Assembly: GCF_003344965.1 (NCBI RefSeq)
Contig: NZ_CP031194.1
Location: 5,332,001-5,396,000 of the forward strand
Direction: 5' to 3'
Length of the DNA stretch: 64,000 nt
From: Streptomyces paludis
Lineage (GTDB): Bacteria; Actinomycetota; Actinomycetes; Streptomycetales; Streptomycetaceae
The notes under the pieces were generated by a model. That model saw nothing but the letters and a program-made list of their open reading frames with translations, ran no database searches and was not told the origin of the DNA. The translations under genes and the position numbers were made by a program. Positions 54,168-63,077 of the stretch are shown one piece after another. Positions within the stretch are counted from its first letter, which is position 1; each line of letters opens with the position of its first letter.

Positions 54168-54704
54168 GTGAGCAGCGACAAGAAGCGGCCCCGTCCCGCG
54201 AACGCCCCCGAACCGCCCGAATCGACCACGCCCGCCGGATCGGACGGATCGGGTGGATCCGATAGATCCGGCGAATCCGGTGGATCGGACGGTTCGGCGG
54301 ATCCCGGCCCGCGCCCCGGCCGGCTGACCGGTGCGGCGGCCGTCTGCGCGGTCGAGGCGCTCGCGCTGGCCGTCTGGGGGGTGTATCTGCTGGTGATGGG
54401 GCTGCTCGGGCGGCCCGACAGCCCGCAGCAGGCCGAGATGGGCGGGCTCACACTGATCGCGCTCGGCGTCATCCCGCTGCTGGCCGCGCGCGGGCTGCTG
54501 CTGCGCCGGAGCTGGAGCCGGGGGCCCGCGCTGATCACCCAGATCATGGCGCTGCCCGTCGCCTACACCCTGCTGACCTCGACGGGCGGGCTGATCCCGG
54601 CCGGTATCGCGCTCGCGGCGCTCGCCGTGACGGGGCTGGTGCTGATCGTCAACCCGACGACCACCGAGGCACTCGGCATCCGGGGGCCGGCGGGCGGAGC
54701 GTAA
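54168..54704 (+). CDS. Small integral membrane protein
   Basis: 178 residues. A disordered N-terminus of about 50 residues (Ser/Gly/Asp repeats such as GSDGSGGSDRSG, encoded by 9-12 bp repeats around 54236-54300) precedes four membrane helices. Function unknown. GTG start. It converges on sigH with a 45-bp gap and is divergent from the lipid kinase. Confidence 0.75.
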   Translation: MSSDKKRPRPANAPEPPESTTPAGSDGSGGSDRSGESGGSDGSADPGPRPGRLTGAAAVCAVEALALAVWGVYLLVMGLLGRPDSPQQAEMGGLTLIALGVIPLLAARGLLLRRSWSRGPALITQIMALPVAYTLLTSTGGLIPAGIALAALAVTGLVLIVNPTTTEALGIRGPAGGA

Positions 54705-54749
54705 CCCCGCCCGCCGCCGTACCGCCGGTGCGCGCTCTTGTGGCGGCTG

Positions 54750-55877
54750 CTACTCCTCCACCAGCAGCCGCTCGCGCAGCTGCGCGAGGGTGCGGGCCAG
54801 CAGCCGGGAGACATGCATCTGGGAGATGCCGACCTCCTGCGCGATCTGGGACTGCGTCATATTGCCGAAGAACCGGAGCAGCAGAATCCGCTTCTCCCGG
54901 GGCGGCAGATCCTCCAGCAGCGGCTTGAGGGACTCGCGGTACTCGACGCCCTCCAGCGCCTCGTCCTCCGAGCCGAGCGTGTCCGCCACGGCCGGGGACT
55001 CGTCGTCCGTGTCCGGGACGTCCAGCGACAGCGTGGAGTACGCGTTGGCCGACTCCAGCCCCTCCAGCACCTCTTCCTCGGAGATGCCCAGCCGCTCCGC
55101 CAGCTCATGGACCGTCGGCGACCGGCCGTGCTGCTGCGACAGCTCGGCCGTGGCCGTCGTCAGGGAGAGCCGCAGTTCCTGGAGGCGGCGCGGCACCCGT
55201 ACCGCCCAGCCCTTGTCCCGGAAGTGCCGCTTGATCTCCCCGACCACCGTCGGGGTCGCGTACGTCGAGAACTCGACCCCGCGCTCCGGGTCGAACCGGT
55301 CCACGGACTTGATCAGACCGATTGTCGCGACCTGGGTCAGATCGTCCAGCGGCTCGCCGCGGTTGCGGAACCGCCGCGCGAGATGCTCGACCAGCGGCAG
55401 ATGCATCCGCACCAGCTGATTGCGCAGCTCCGCCTTCTCCGGGGAGCCGTCGGGCAGTTTGCCCAGCGCGATGAACATCGCCCGCGCCCCGCTGCGGTCG
55501 TGGGGATCGTGCCTGCCGCCGCGCTCGCTGCCGCGTTCGGACGCGGCGGGAGTGCCGCTCGGCGCGTCGCCGGGCGGGCCCTCGGCGCCGGGCGTATCCG
55601 TATCGCCCGGCGGGCCGCCCGGCGCGTCCTCGCGCTGAATCCGCTGGTTCTCGTGCTGCTCGCTCATAAGGGCCGCCCGCTCTGACTGCGCCTGCTCCGC
55701 CGCGGCCGTCTGGCCGTCACATCCGATCCTCGGGAGGCCGTCCTCCGGGTGGGGACGGGCCTGCTGCTCCGGGATGCCCGCGGGGGAGCGCGCCGGCTCC
55801 GCCGGGGCGCCGTGGCCTCCCCGCGGCTCCCGTGGGATGTGTCCTTCGTCCCGCACCGGTCCGTCCCCGTTCGTCAC
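54750..55877 (-). CDS. sigH: SigB/SigF/SigH-family stress sigma factor
   Basis: 375 residues from GTG 55877. Regions 2 to 4 are complete (VATIGLIKSVDRFDPERGVEFSTYATPTVVGEIKRHFRDKGW; SQIAQEVGISQMHVSRLLARTL). The start codon overlaps the stop of the upstream anti-sigma gene by 4 bp, giving coupled translation. Internal in-frame starts exist, notably ATG 55667 (MSEQHENQ, 305 residues). In S. coelicolor SigH several isoforms are known from alternative starts and processing. The first 140 residues are Pro/Gly/Glu-rich and disordered. Confidence 0.93.
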   Translation of the reverse strand: MTNGDGPVRDEGHIPREPRGGHGAPAEPARSPAGIPEQQARPHPEDGLPRIGCDGQTAAAEQAQSERAALMSEQHENQRIQREDAPGGPPGDTDTPGAEGPPGDAPSGTPAASERGSERGGRHDPHDRSGARAMFIALGKLPDGSPEKAELRNQLVRMHLPLVEHLARRFRNRGEPLDDLTQVATIGLIKSVDRFDPERGVEFSTYATPTVVGEIKRHFRDKGWAVRVPRRLQELRLSLTTATAELSQQHGRSPTVHELAERLGISEEEVLEGLESANAYSTLSLDVPDTDDESPAVADTLGSEDEALEGVEYRESLKPLLEDLPPREKRILLLRFFGNMTQSQIAQEVGISQMHVSRLLARTLAQLRERLLVEE

Positions 55878-56287
55878 GCCGGCCCGGGTCCCGCGCCGCG
55901 CTGTTTGTACAGACTGATGGTGACCGTACGGTCCTCGGCGACCGTCGAGTCGACCTTGCCGGCCAGTGCGGAGAGCACCGTCCAGGCGAAGGTGTCGCGC
56001 TCCGGCGCGCGCCCGTCGGTGGTGGGAGCCGAGACGATCACTTCGAGTGAGTCCTCGACAAGGCGGAACACGCAGCTGAGGACGGAGCCGGGCACGGCCT
56101 GCTGGAGCAGGATCGCGCAGGCTTCGTCCACCGCGATGCGGAGGTCCTCGATCTCGTCGAGGGTGAAGTCCAAACGCGCCGCGAGACCGGCCGTGGCCGT
56201 ACGCAGCACGGACAGATAGGCACCCGCAGCGGGCAGCCGGACTTCCACGAAGTCCTGGGTCCCGGGCTCACCTGCGATCTGGGACAC
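55874..56287 (-). CDS. ushX: UshX/RshA-type anti-sigma factor of SigH
   Basis: 137 residues. The fold resembles RsbW-type kinases (VEVRLPAAGAYLSVLRTATAGLAARLDFTLDEIEDLRIAVDEACAILL), but the N-box Asn is replaced (DEACAILL) and no clear DxGxG box is seen, so ATP binding may be weak. It sequesters SigH. GTG 56287 is chosen because GGAGG lies five bases upstream; a TTG at 56299 is less likely. Coupled to sigH by a 4-bp overlap. Confidence 0.88.
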   Translation of the reverse strand: MSQIAGEPGTQDFVEVRLPAAGAYLSVLRTATAGLAARLDFTLDEIEDLRIAVDEACAILLQQAVPGSVLSCVFRLVEDSLEVIVSAPTTDGRAPERDTFAWTVLSALAGKVDSTVAEDRTVTISLYKQRGAGPGPA

Positions 56288-56531
56288 CCTCACCTCCAAG
56301 GTGGCACAAGCTCTTCAGGGCTCCGGGACGGGAAGTGTCCAGGAGCCTTCGCGGTACGCGTTATTACGTAGCCGGTCTGGACTGGCGACGCTATCGCGAT
56401 CCATGGTGCCGTGTCGCCGGGACCCCCGATCGGCGATGGTCACTCATGGTAAACATATGACCACGGAGTGTGGCTAGGGGTCTGTGGTGCCCAATTACGA
56501 AGAACCGGCGGAGGGTTGACGTACCCAGTCG

Positions 56532-56792
56532 TCAGACGATCGAACCGTCCACATAGCACCACCGCCAGCTCTCCCCGGGCTCGAAGCTCCGCATCACCGC
56601 GTGCCCCGTCTCCTCGAAGTGCCCGGTCGCGTGCCGGTACGGCGACGAGTCGCAGCAGCCGATCTGCCCGCAGACCAGGCACAGCCGCAGCTGTACGGGG
56701 TGGCTGCCGACGGCGAGGCACGCGGGACAGGTGTCGCCCCGGGGGGCGGGTTCGGGGCGCGGCAGATCCGCGATGTGGACGCACTCGCTCAT
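56532..56792 (-). CDS. UBP-type zinc-finger protein
   Basis: 86 residues forming one ZnF-UBP domain: Cys/His ligands in CVHI, CPAC, CLVCGQIGCC and the HATGHFEETGHAV helix, ending with the W..CY turn. In eukaryotes this domain binds ubiquitin C-termini; bacterial versions have no known ligand. It is divergent from the CPA1 antiporter gene, only 35 bp apart, an association that suggests a functional link. Confidence 0.9.
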   Translation of the reverse strand: MSECVHIADLPRPEPAPRGDTCPACLAVGSHPVQLRLCLVCGQIGCCDSSPYRHATGHFEETGHAVMRSFEPGESWRWCYVDGSIV

Positions 56793-56827
56793 GATGACCA
56801 GGTTACGACGCATGTGAGGACTGCCGT

Positions 56828-58429
56828 ATGGACGTATTGCCGCTGGTCGCGCTGGTGGCGGGCAGCGCGGCGATCGCCGGGGCCGCTCGCCGGACCCCGG
56901 TGGCCGCGCCGCTGCTGCTGGTGGCCGCCGGGCTTGTCGCCGCGTACATCCCGGGCGTGCCGGAGTACGCCCTCGACCCGCACATCGTGCTGCCGTTGGT
57001 GCTGCCGCCGCTGCTCTACACGGCGGCGGTGGACAGTTCGTACCTCGATCTGCGGGCGAATATCAGACCGGTGGCGCTGCTGTCGGTGGGCTATGTCCTC
57101 TTCGCCACACTCGCCGTCGGCTGGCTCGCGCACCGGCTGGTGTCCGATCTGCCGCTCGCCACCGGGCTGGTGCTCGGCGCGGTCGTCGCGCCGCCGGACG
57201 CGGTGGCGGCCACGGCGATCGCCCGGAAGCTCGGGCTGCCGAGCCGGATCACCACGATTCTCCAGGGCGAGTCGCTGCTGAACGACGCGACGGCCATCAC
57301 CGCGTTCAAGGTGGCGCTGGCGGCGGCGGTCGGCGCGGGCGCGAGCTGGGGCAGCGGCATCGGTGAGTTCGCGCTGGCCTCGGTCGGCGGGGTGGGCGTC
57401 GGGCTGCTGCTGATGGTGCCGCTGCACTGGCTGCGGTCGCGGCTGACGGAGGCCCTGCTCCAGAACACGCTCTCGCTGCTCATCCCGTTCGTCGCGTACG
57501 CGGCGGCCGAACAGGTCGGCGCCTCCGGGGTGCTGGCCGTCGTGGTGGTCGCGCTCTATCTGGGCCACCGCTCGTGGCAGGTCGACTTCGAGACGCGGCT
57601 CCAGGAGGCCGCGGTGTGGAAGATGGTCGCCTTCGTCCTGGAGTCGGCGGTCTTCGCGCTGATCGGGCTGCAACTGCCGGTCGTACTGCGGGGGCTCGGG
57701 GAGTACGGGGTCGGGGAGGCGCTCGGGTACGCCGTCGGGATCTTCGTGGCGGTGGTGGTGGTCCGCTTCATCTGGGTCTTCCCGGCGACCTTCGTGCCGC
57801 GCGCGCTCTTCCCGCGCCTGCGCGAGCGGGAGCCCGACACCGACTGGACGGCGCCGGTGATCGTCGGCTGGGCCGGGATGCGGGGCGTGGTGTCCATGGC
57901 GATCGCGTTCTCGATTCCGCTCACGCTGGACGACGGGAAGCCCTTCCCGGGCCGGAACCTGGTCCTCTTCCTGACCTTCGCCGTGGTGATCGGCACCCTG
58001 GTCGTCCAGGGGCTGACGCTGCCGCCGCTGATCCGGCTGCTGAAGCTGCCCGGCCGCGACCGCCAGGCCGACACCCTGGCCGAGGCGCAGGCCCAGAGCG
58101 AGGCGTCGGCGGCGGCCGAACGGCGGCTGGACGAGCTGCTGGCCGATGACGCCAACGCGCTGCCCCAGCCGCTGGCCGACCGGCTGCGGACCGTACTGGA
58201 ACGGCGCCGCAACGCGGTCTGGGAGCGGCTGGGGGCCGTCAACGAGGTGACGGGGGAGTCGGCGGACGAGACGTACCGGCGGCTGTCGCGCGAGATGATC
58301 GAGGCCGAGCGCGCGGTCTTCGTGGAGCTGCGGGACCGGCGGCGGATCGACGACGAGATGATGCGGACGCTGCTGCGCAGGCTGGATCTGGAGGAGGCGG
58401 CGGTGTACCGGGAGGACGGCTCGGACTGA
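56828..58429 (+). CDS. CPA1-family Na+/H+ antiporter
   Basis: 533 residues. About 12 membrane helices in the first 410 residues, with the transport core LGAVVAPPDAVAATAIARKLGLPSR (paired Pro-Pro-Asp) and QGESLLNDATAI (Asn-Asp). A cytoplasmic tail of about 120 residues is helical and charged (possible coiled coil), likely regulatory. It exchanges Na+ or K+ for protons. RBS gtgagga. Confidence 0.92.
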   Translation: MDVLPLVALVAGSAAIAGAARRTPVAAPLLLVAAGLVAAYIPGVPEYALDPHIVLPLVLPPLLYTAAVDSSYLDLRANIRPVALLSVGYVLFATLAVGWLAHRLVSDLPLATGLVLGAVVAPPDAVAATAIARKLGLPSRITTILQGESLLNDATAITAFKVALAAAVGAGASWGSGIGEFALASVGGVGVGLLLMVPLHWLRSRLTEALLQNTLSLLIPFVAYAAAEQVGASGVLAVVVVALYLGHRSWQVDFETRLQEAAVWKMVAFVLESAVFALIGLQLPVVLRGLGEYGVGEALGYAVGIFVAVVVVRFIWVFPATFVPRALFPRLREREPDTDWTAPVIVGWAGMRGVVSMAIAFSIPLTLDDGKPFPGRNLVLFLTFAVVIGTLVVQGLTLPPLIRLLKLPGRDRQADTLAEAQAQSEASAAAERRLDELLADDANALPQPLADRLRTVLERRRNAVWERLGAVNEVTGESADETYRRLSREMIEAERAVFVELRDRRRIDDEMMRTLLRRLDLEEAAVYREDGSD

Positions 58430-58455
58430 GCGGGGGCGGTGGCGGACGGGGTCCG

Positions 58456-58575
58456 TCGCGTACGGCTGCCACGCGCGGGCCGGGCGTGTACCGGTCTGCC
58501 GCGTACGGCTGCCACCGCGCCGGTCGGCCGCGTACGGGCTGCCACGCGTCGGTCGGCCGCGTGCGCGCGCTCACG
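58456..58575. repeat. Tandem repeat between convergent genes
   Basis: Three and a half degenerate units of about 29-43 bp with the shared text (c)cgcgtacggctgccacgcg(t)cggtcgg. The last partial unit runs into the stop of the PLP enzyme gene. No hairpin terminator is obvious. Confidence 0.65.
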
Positions 58576-59533
58576 GCCCGTCGGCCGGCTCGGTCGGCTC
58601 GGTCGGTTCGGGGGTGCCCGTGATGACGGCGGCGACGGTGGTCCCGGGCGGGAAGGCGCCCTCCGCCGCCAGTGTCGTCAGGCCGTACAGCATCTTGGCG
58701 ACATAGAGCCGCTCCACGGCCAGCCCGTGCCGCTCCTCGAAGTCCGCCGCGAAGGCGTCCAGCTCGGCCGGGACACGTGCGAACCCACCGAAGTGGAACC
58801 GGTCTTCGAGCCTCCACTCACCGGCCGGACCGGCGAACGCGGCGCGTTGGAGGTCCCGTATCCCCGCGTCCAGAAAACCGCCCCGCAGTACGGGAAAGCC
58901 CAGCGCGCGCCCGTCCGCCCCCAGCCCGGCGGCCAGTCCTGCCAGGGTTCCTCCGGTGCCGCAGGCGACGGCGACGGTATCGGCGGCGCCGCGCAGCTCC
59001 CGGCCGAGTTCGGTGCAGCCATGCACCGCGAGGGCGTTGCTGCCGCCTTCCGGTATGACGTAAACGGAATCCGCTTCGAGGCCCGCGCCGGCCAGCAGCG
59101 CGGCCACCTCGGCGGGCTCAGACCGGCGCCGGTAGGCCGTACGGTCCACGAAGAGCAGCCGCATCCCGTCTGCGGCGCACCGGGCGAGCGACGGGTTCAG
59201 CGGCCGGGCCGCCAGCTCGTCGCCCCGGACAACCCCGACCGTCGCGAAGCCCAGCAGCCGGCCGGCGGCGGCGGTCGCGCGCAGATGGTTGGAGTACGCG
59301 CCGCCGAAGGTCAGCAGGGTGCGCCGGCCCGCCTCGGCCGCCGCGCGCAGATTCGGCGCGAGTTTGCGCCACTTGTTGCCCGCCAGCTCCGGGTGGATCA
59401 GATCGTCGCGCTTGAGCAGCAGCCGTACGCCGTGCCGGGCGAAGCGCTCGTCCTCGGCCGGACGCAGCGGCGACGGCAGCCGGGGCCGCAGCGCGGTGAG
59501 GTCGCCGGGGCCGGGCGTTCCGTGCGAGGTCAT
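58571..59533 (-). CDS. PLP-dependent ACC deaminase/D-cysteine desulfhydrase-like enzyme
   Basis: 320 residues of fold-type II PLP enzymes. The Schiff-base lysine is in LAGNKWRKL (about 51-59), and GGAYSNHLRA and a Gly-rich phosphate loop (CGTGGTLAGLAAGLG) follow. The family includes 1-aminocyclopropane-1-carboxylate deaminase and D-cysteine desulfhydrase; the sequence alone does not settle which. ATG 59533. Divergent from the encapsulin gene. Confidence 0.87.
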   Translation of the reverse strand: MTSHGTPGPGDLTALRPRLPSPLRPAEDERFARHGVRLLLKRDDLIHPELAGNKWRKLAPNLRAAAEAGRRTLLTFGGAYSNHLRATAAAGRLLGFATVGVVRGDELAARPLNPSLARCAADGMRLLFVDRTAYRRRSEPAEVAALLAGAGLEADSVYVIPEGGSNALAVHGCTELGRELRGAADTVAVACGTGGTLAGLAAGLGADGRALGFPVLRGGFLDAGIRDLQRAAFAGPAGEWRLEDRFHFGGFARVPAELDAFAADFEERHGLAVERLYVAKMLYGLTTLAAEGAFPPGTTVAAVITGTPEPTEPTEPADGP

Positions 59534-59704
59534 GGCCCCATTGTCGTATCGCCCGGCGGCTTGTCGTATCGCGTGCCGGGGCCACTGATGCCCCGATTCC
59601 GGCGATCCATTCCCACTCGTATGAGTAATGGCGCGAGTACGCCAAGTGATGGAACGATTTCCTGGCAGGTCGAACCATGATCGGGAAACGAGGGGGCACA
59701 CTTC

Positions 59705-61111
59705 ATGTCGGTTGCTGATGAGGTCCGCACGGCACAGATCCCGCCCCAGCAGAGTCTGGGTACGGACGCCGCGCGGAACCTGGCGACCACCACCAAGTCC
59801 GCGCCGCAGATGCAGGAGATCACCTCGCGGTGGCTGCTGCGCATGCTGCCATGGGTGCAGGTGCAGGGTGGTACGTACCGGGTGAACCGCCGGCTCAGCT
59901 ACGCCGTCGGGGACGGGCGTGTCACCTTCGTCCAGACCGCCGACCGCGTCGCTGTCATCCCCGCCGAGCTGGGCGAGCTGCCCGCGCTGCGGGAGTACGG
60001 CGACGAGGACGTCCTCGCCGAGCTGGCGCGCCGCTGCGAGCAGCGCGAGTTCGCGGCCGGACAGGTCCTGGCCGCGGCGGGTGACGCGGCGGACGAGGTC
60101 TATCTGCTGGCGCACGGCCGGGTCCAGAAGCTGGGCACGGGTCCCTACGGCGACGAGGCGGAGCTGGCGGTCCTCGCCGACGGCTCGTACTTCGGCGAGC
60201 AGGCGCTGGTGGACGGGGACGCCACCTGGGGCTTCACGGCCCGCGCCGTCACGGCGTGCACCGTCCTGGTGCTCACCCGGAGGGACGTGCTGAACCTCGC
60301 CGAGCGCGAGGACTCGCTCCGCGGCCATCTGGAGTCGTTCGCCTCCGTGCCGGCCCAGCGGACCAACAAGTACGGCGAGGCCGCCATCGACCTCTCCGCG
60401 GGCCATGTCGGCGAAGCCGTCGTACCGCACACGTTCGTCGACTACGAGGGCTCGCCGCGCGAGTACGAACTGAGCGTCGCCCAGACCGTGCTGAAGGTCC
60501 ACAGCCGCGTCGCGGACCTCTACAACCAGCCGATGAACCAGACCGAGCAGCAGTTGCGGCTCACGGTCGAGGCGCTGCGCGAGCGCCAGGAGCACGAGCT
60601 GATCAACAACCGCGAGTTCGGGCTCCTCAACAACTGCGACTACGGCCAGCGGCTCCAGCCGCACGACGGCGCGCCGACCCCGGACGACATGGACGAGCTG
60701 CTCTCGCGCCGCCGCGGCTCGAAGCTCTTCCTGGCCCACCCGCGCGCCATCGCCGCGTTCGGCCGCGAGTGCACCAAGCGCGGGGTCTACCCGGACAGCG
60801 TGGAGATCGGCGGCCACCACGTGCCGGCCTGGCGCGGAGTGCCGATCTTCCCGTCCAACAAGATCCCGGTCTCCGACGCGCGGACGACCTCGATCATCTG
60901 CATGCGTACGGGCGAGGCCGAGCAGGGGGTCATCGGGCTCCAGCAGAGCGGTATCCCGGACGAGATCGAGCCGAGCCTGTCGGTCCGCTTCATGGGCATC
61001 GACGAGCAGGCGATCATCTCGTACCTGGTGACGGCGTACTACTCGGCGGCCATTCTGGTGCCGGATGCCCTCGGCGTGCTGGAGAACGTGGAAGTGGGCC
61101 GCTGGAGCTGA
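59705..61111 (+). CDS. Family 2B encapsulin shell protein (EshA-like)
   Basis: 468 residues. N-terminal arm and start of an HK97-type fold ([20 protein letters not shown], residues 28-47; [10 protein letters not shown]), an inserted cyclic-nucleotide-binding-like domain (about 95-205, FGEQAL at 163-168), then the rest of the shell fold (about 240-468). This is the family 2B encapsulin architecture, whose Streptomyces members include EshA. Subunits self-assemble into a protein nanocompartment around an enzyme. A prenyl synthase, the usual 2B cargo class, is encoded 152 bp downstream. RBS gaggggg. Confidence 0.92.
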   Translation: MSVADEVRTAQIPPQQSLGTDAARNLATTTKSAPQMQEITSRWLLRMLPWVQVQGGTYRVNRRLSYAVGDGRVTFVQTADRVAVIPAELGELPALREYGDEDVLAELARRCEQREFAAGQVLAAAGDAADEVYLLAHGRVQKLGTGPYGDEAELAVLADGSYFGEQALVDGDATWGFTARAVTACTVLVLTRRDVLNLAEREDSLRGHLESFASVPAQRTNKYGEAAIDLSAGHVGEAVVPHTFVDYEGSPREYELSVAQTVLKVHSRVADLYNQPMNQTEQQLRLTVEALRERQEHELINNREFGLLNNCDYGQRLQPHDGAPTPDDMDELLSRRRGSKLFLAHPRAIAAFGRECTKRGVYPDSVEIGGHHVPAWRGVPIFPSNKIPVSDARTTSIICMRTGEAEQGVIGLQQSGIPDEIEPSLSVRFMGIDEQAIISYLVTAYYSAAILVPDALGVLENVEVGRWS

Positions 61112-61262
61112 CGCCGGCGGGACGACCGGCACGGGTGGGCGTGACAGGGGGCGCGCCCACCCGCGTACCGGCGGATACCCGCACGGGCCGGTACGTGAAC
61201 CGGCCGGTGCGCGCACTCGCCGCCCGTGCCCCTCGTGTGTGATGTGAGGAAGTGACCGTGCC

Positions 61263-62318
61263 GTGACTGTGACCAAGACCAGTGCGGACGCGGGCGCCGA
61301 GAGCCAGGACGCCGTGGCCCTCCTGGCCCGCGCCCGTACCGCTGTCGAGCCCGAACTCCGCTCCGCCGTCGCGTCGTTGCCCCCGGCGATACGGCGGGTC
61401 GCGGCGTACCACTTCGGCTGGGAGCACGCCGACGGCAGCCCGGCGGACGGTGGGGCGGGCAAGGCGATCCGGCCCGCGCTCGTTCTGGCCGCCGCCCGCG
61501 CGCTCGGCGGGGACCCGGCCGCCGCCGTACGGCCCGCCGTCGCCGTCGAGCTGGCGCACAACTTCACCCTGCTGCACGACGATGTGATCGACGAGGACCC
61601 GACCCGGCGCCACCGCGCCACCGCGTGGACGGTCTTCGGCACCGCCGACGCCATCGTCGCGGGCGACGCCATGATGGCGCTCGCCCTGCGGATCCTCGCC
61701 CAGGACCCGCATCCCGCCTCGGCGGCGGCCTCGGCCCGTCTCGCGGACTGTGTCATCGAGCTGTGCGCGGGACAGCAGGCCGACTGCGCCTTCGAGGAGC
61801 GCGGCCCGCACGAGGTGACGCTCGACGAGTGCCTCACCATGGCGACGGCCAAGACGGGCGCCCTGCTCGGCACGGCGTGCGCGCTCGGCGCGCTGTACGC
61901 GGACGCGGGGGACGAACGGGCCACCGCGCTGGACGCCTTCGGCCGGGAGGCCGGGCTCGCCTTCCAGCTCATCGACGACCTGATCGGCATCTGGGGCGAC
62001 CCCGACCGTACGGGCAAGCCCGCCGGCGCCGACCTCGCCGCGCACAAGAAGTCGCTGCCCGTGGTCGCGGCGCTGGTCTCGGGCACCCCGGCCGCCGAGG
62101 AGCTGGCCGAGCTGTACCGGGGACCGCTGGACGGACCCGAGACCGTACGGCGGGCGGCCGACGCGGTCGAACGGGCCGGCGGGCGCGAGTGGGCCCAGCT
62201 CCAGGCCGCCGACCGGATGTCCGCGGCCGTCCAGCAGCTGTCGCGCGCCGTACCCGATCTGGCCGCGGCGGGGGACCTGCTGGCCCTCGCGGAATTCGTC
62301 ACCCGACGCACCCGCTGA
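61263..62318 (+). CDS. Polyprenyl diphosphate synthase, probable encapsulin cargo
   Basis: 351 residues, trans-isoprenyl diphosphate synthase fold. The first aspartate-rich motif is intact (DDVID, 106-110, then RR); the second reads DDLIG (238-242) with the third Asp lost, followed by GDPDRTGKP. Phe101, five residues before the first motif, suggests a short-chain product. The position directly after the shell gene and a short flexible N-terminus (about 16 residues, SADAGAESQD) fit an encapsulated enzyme. GTG start; GTG 61269 is an alternative. The 151-bp gap before it contains a hairpin (gtgggcg/cgcccac). Confidence 0.9.
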   Translation: MTVTKTSADAGAESQDAVALLARARTAVEPELRSAVASLPPAIRRVAAYHFGWEHADGSPADGGAGKAIRPALVLAAARALGGDPAAAVRPAVAVELAHNFTLLHDDVIDEDPTRRHRATAWTVFGTADAIVAGDAMMALALRILAQDPHPASAAASARLADCVIELCAGQQADCAFEERGPHEVTLDECLTMATAKTGALLGTACALGALYADAGDERATALDAFGREAGLAFQLIDDLIGIWGDPDRTGKPAGADLAAHKKSLPVVAALVSGTPAAEELAELYRGPLDGPETVRRAADAVERAGGREWAQLQAADRMSAAVQQLSRAVPDLAAAGDLLALAEFVTRRTR

Positions 62319-62384
62319 CAGCCGTTCGCCGCCCCAACTCTAGGATCACCGAGTCAAGTTGGCGATCCAGGGGAGGGCCGGAAC

Positions 62385-62984
62385 ATGGACGACACACGGA
62401 TCAGGCAGGCGGGGCAGGCCGACCGCGAGACACTGGTGCGGCTGCTCGAAGCCGCCTTCTACGACGACCCGGTGTGCAACTGGGTGTTCCCCGACGACGA
62501 GCACCGCCGCAAGGTCAACGGGCTCTTCCTCGGTGTGTTCGCCGATGTCGCGCTCGCCGAGGGCCGGGTGGACCTGCTGGAGGACGGATCGGCCCTGGCG
62601 CTCTGGCTCCAGATCCCGGCCGGAGAGCCCGAGGAGGAGGACGAGATCCCCGCCCGGCAGCGGGAGATATCCGACCCGGACAACGAACGCGCCGAGCTGG
62701 TGGGCCGGTTGCTGGGCGCGGTACACCCGGTGGACCGGGCGCACGAGTATCTGCTGATGATCGCGGTCTCCCCGGAGCGCCAGGGCCGCGGCCTGGGCCG
62801 CGCCCTGATCGAGCCGGTCCTCGCACGCTGCGACCGTGACGGGATCCCGGCGTATCTGGAGGCGAGCAGCGAGCGGAGCAGCCGGCTCTACGAGCGGCTC
62901 GGTTTCGCCTTCGCCGAGAAGACGGTGGATCTCCCCGACGGACCGCACATGTGGCCCATGTGGCGTGAGCCGAAGGCGCGTTGA
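62385..62984 (+). CDS. GNAT-family N-acetyltransferase
   Basis: 199 residues. Acetyl-CoA-binding motif A is YLLMIAVSPERQGRGLGRALIEPVL (about 122-146) with the QGRGLG pyrophosphate loop; motif B is LYERLGF. The substrate is unknown. It follows the prenyl synthase by 66 bp on the same strand and may belong to the same transcription unit. Confidence 0.9.
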   Translation: MDDTRIRQAGQADRETLVRLLEAAFYDDPVCNWVFPDDEHRRKVNGLFLGVFADVALAEGRVDLLEDGSALALWLQIPAGEPEEEDEIPARQREISDPDNERAELVGRLLGAVHPVDRAHEYLLMIAVSPERQGRGLGRALIEPVLARCDRDGIPAYLEASSERSSRLYERLGFAFAEKTVDLPDGPHMWPMWREPKAR

Positions 62985-63077
62985 GCGGTCGCGATCACCT
63001 GACGTTACGTGACGGTCCCTCATGAAGCCCCGCCCCGCGCTGCGCTGGTTTCGCGCGTACCGCTACAGTCCGCTGCC

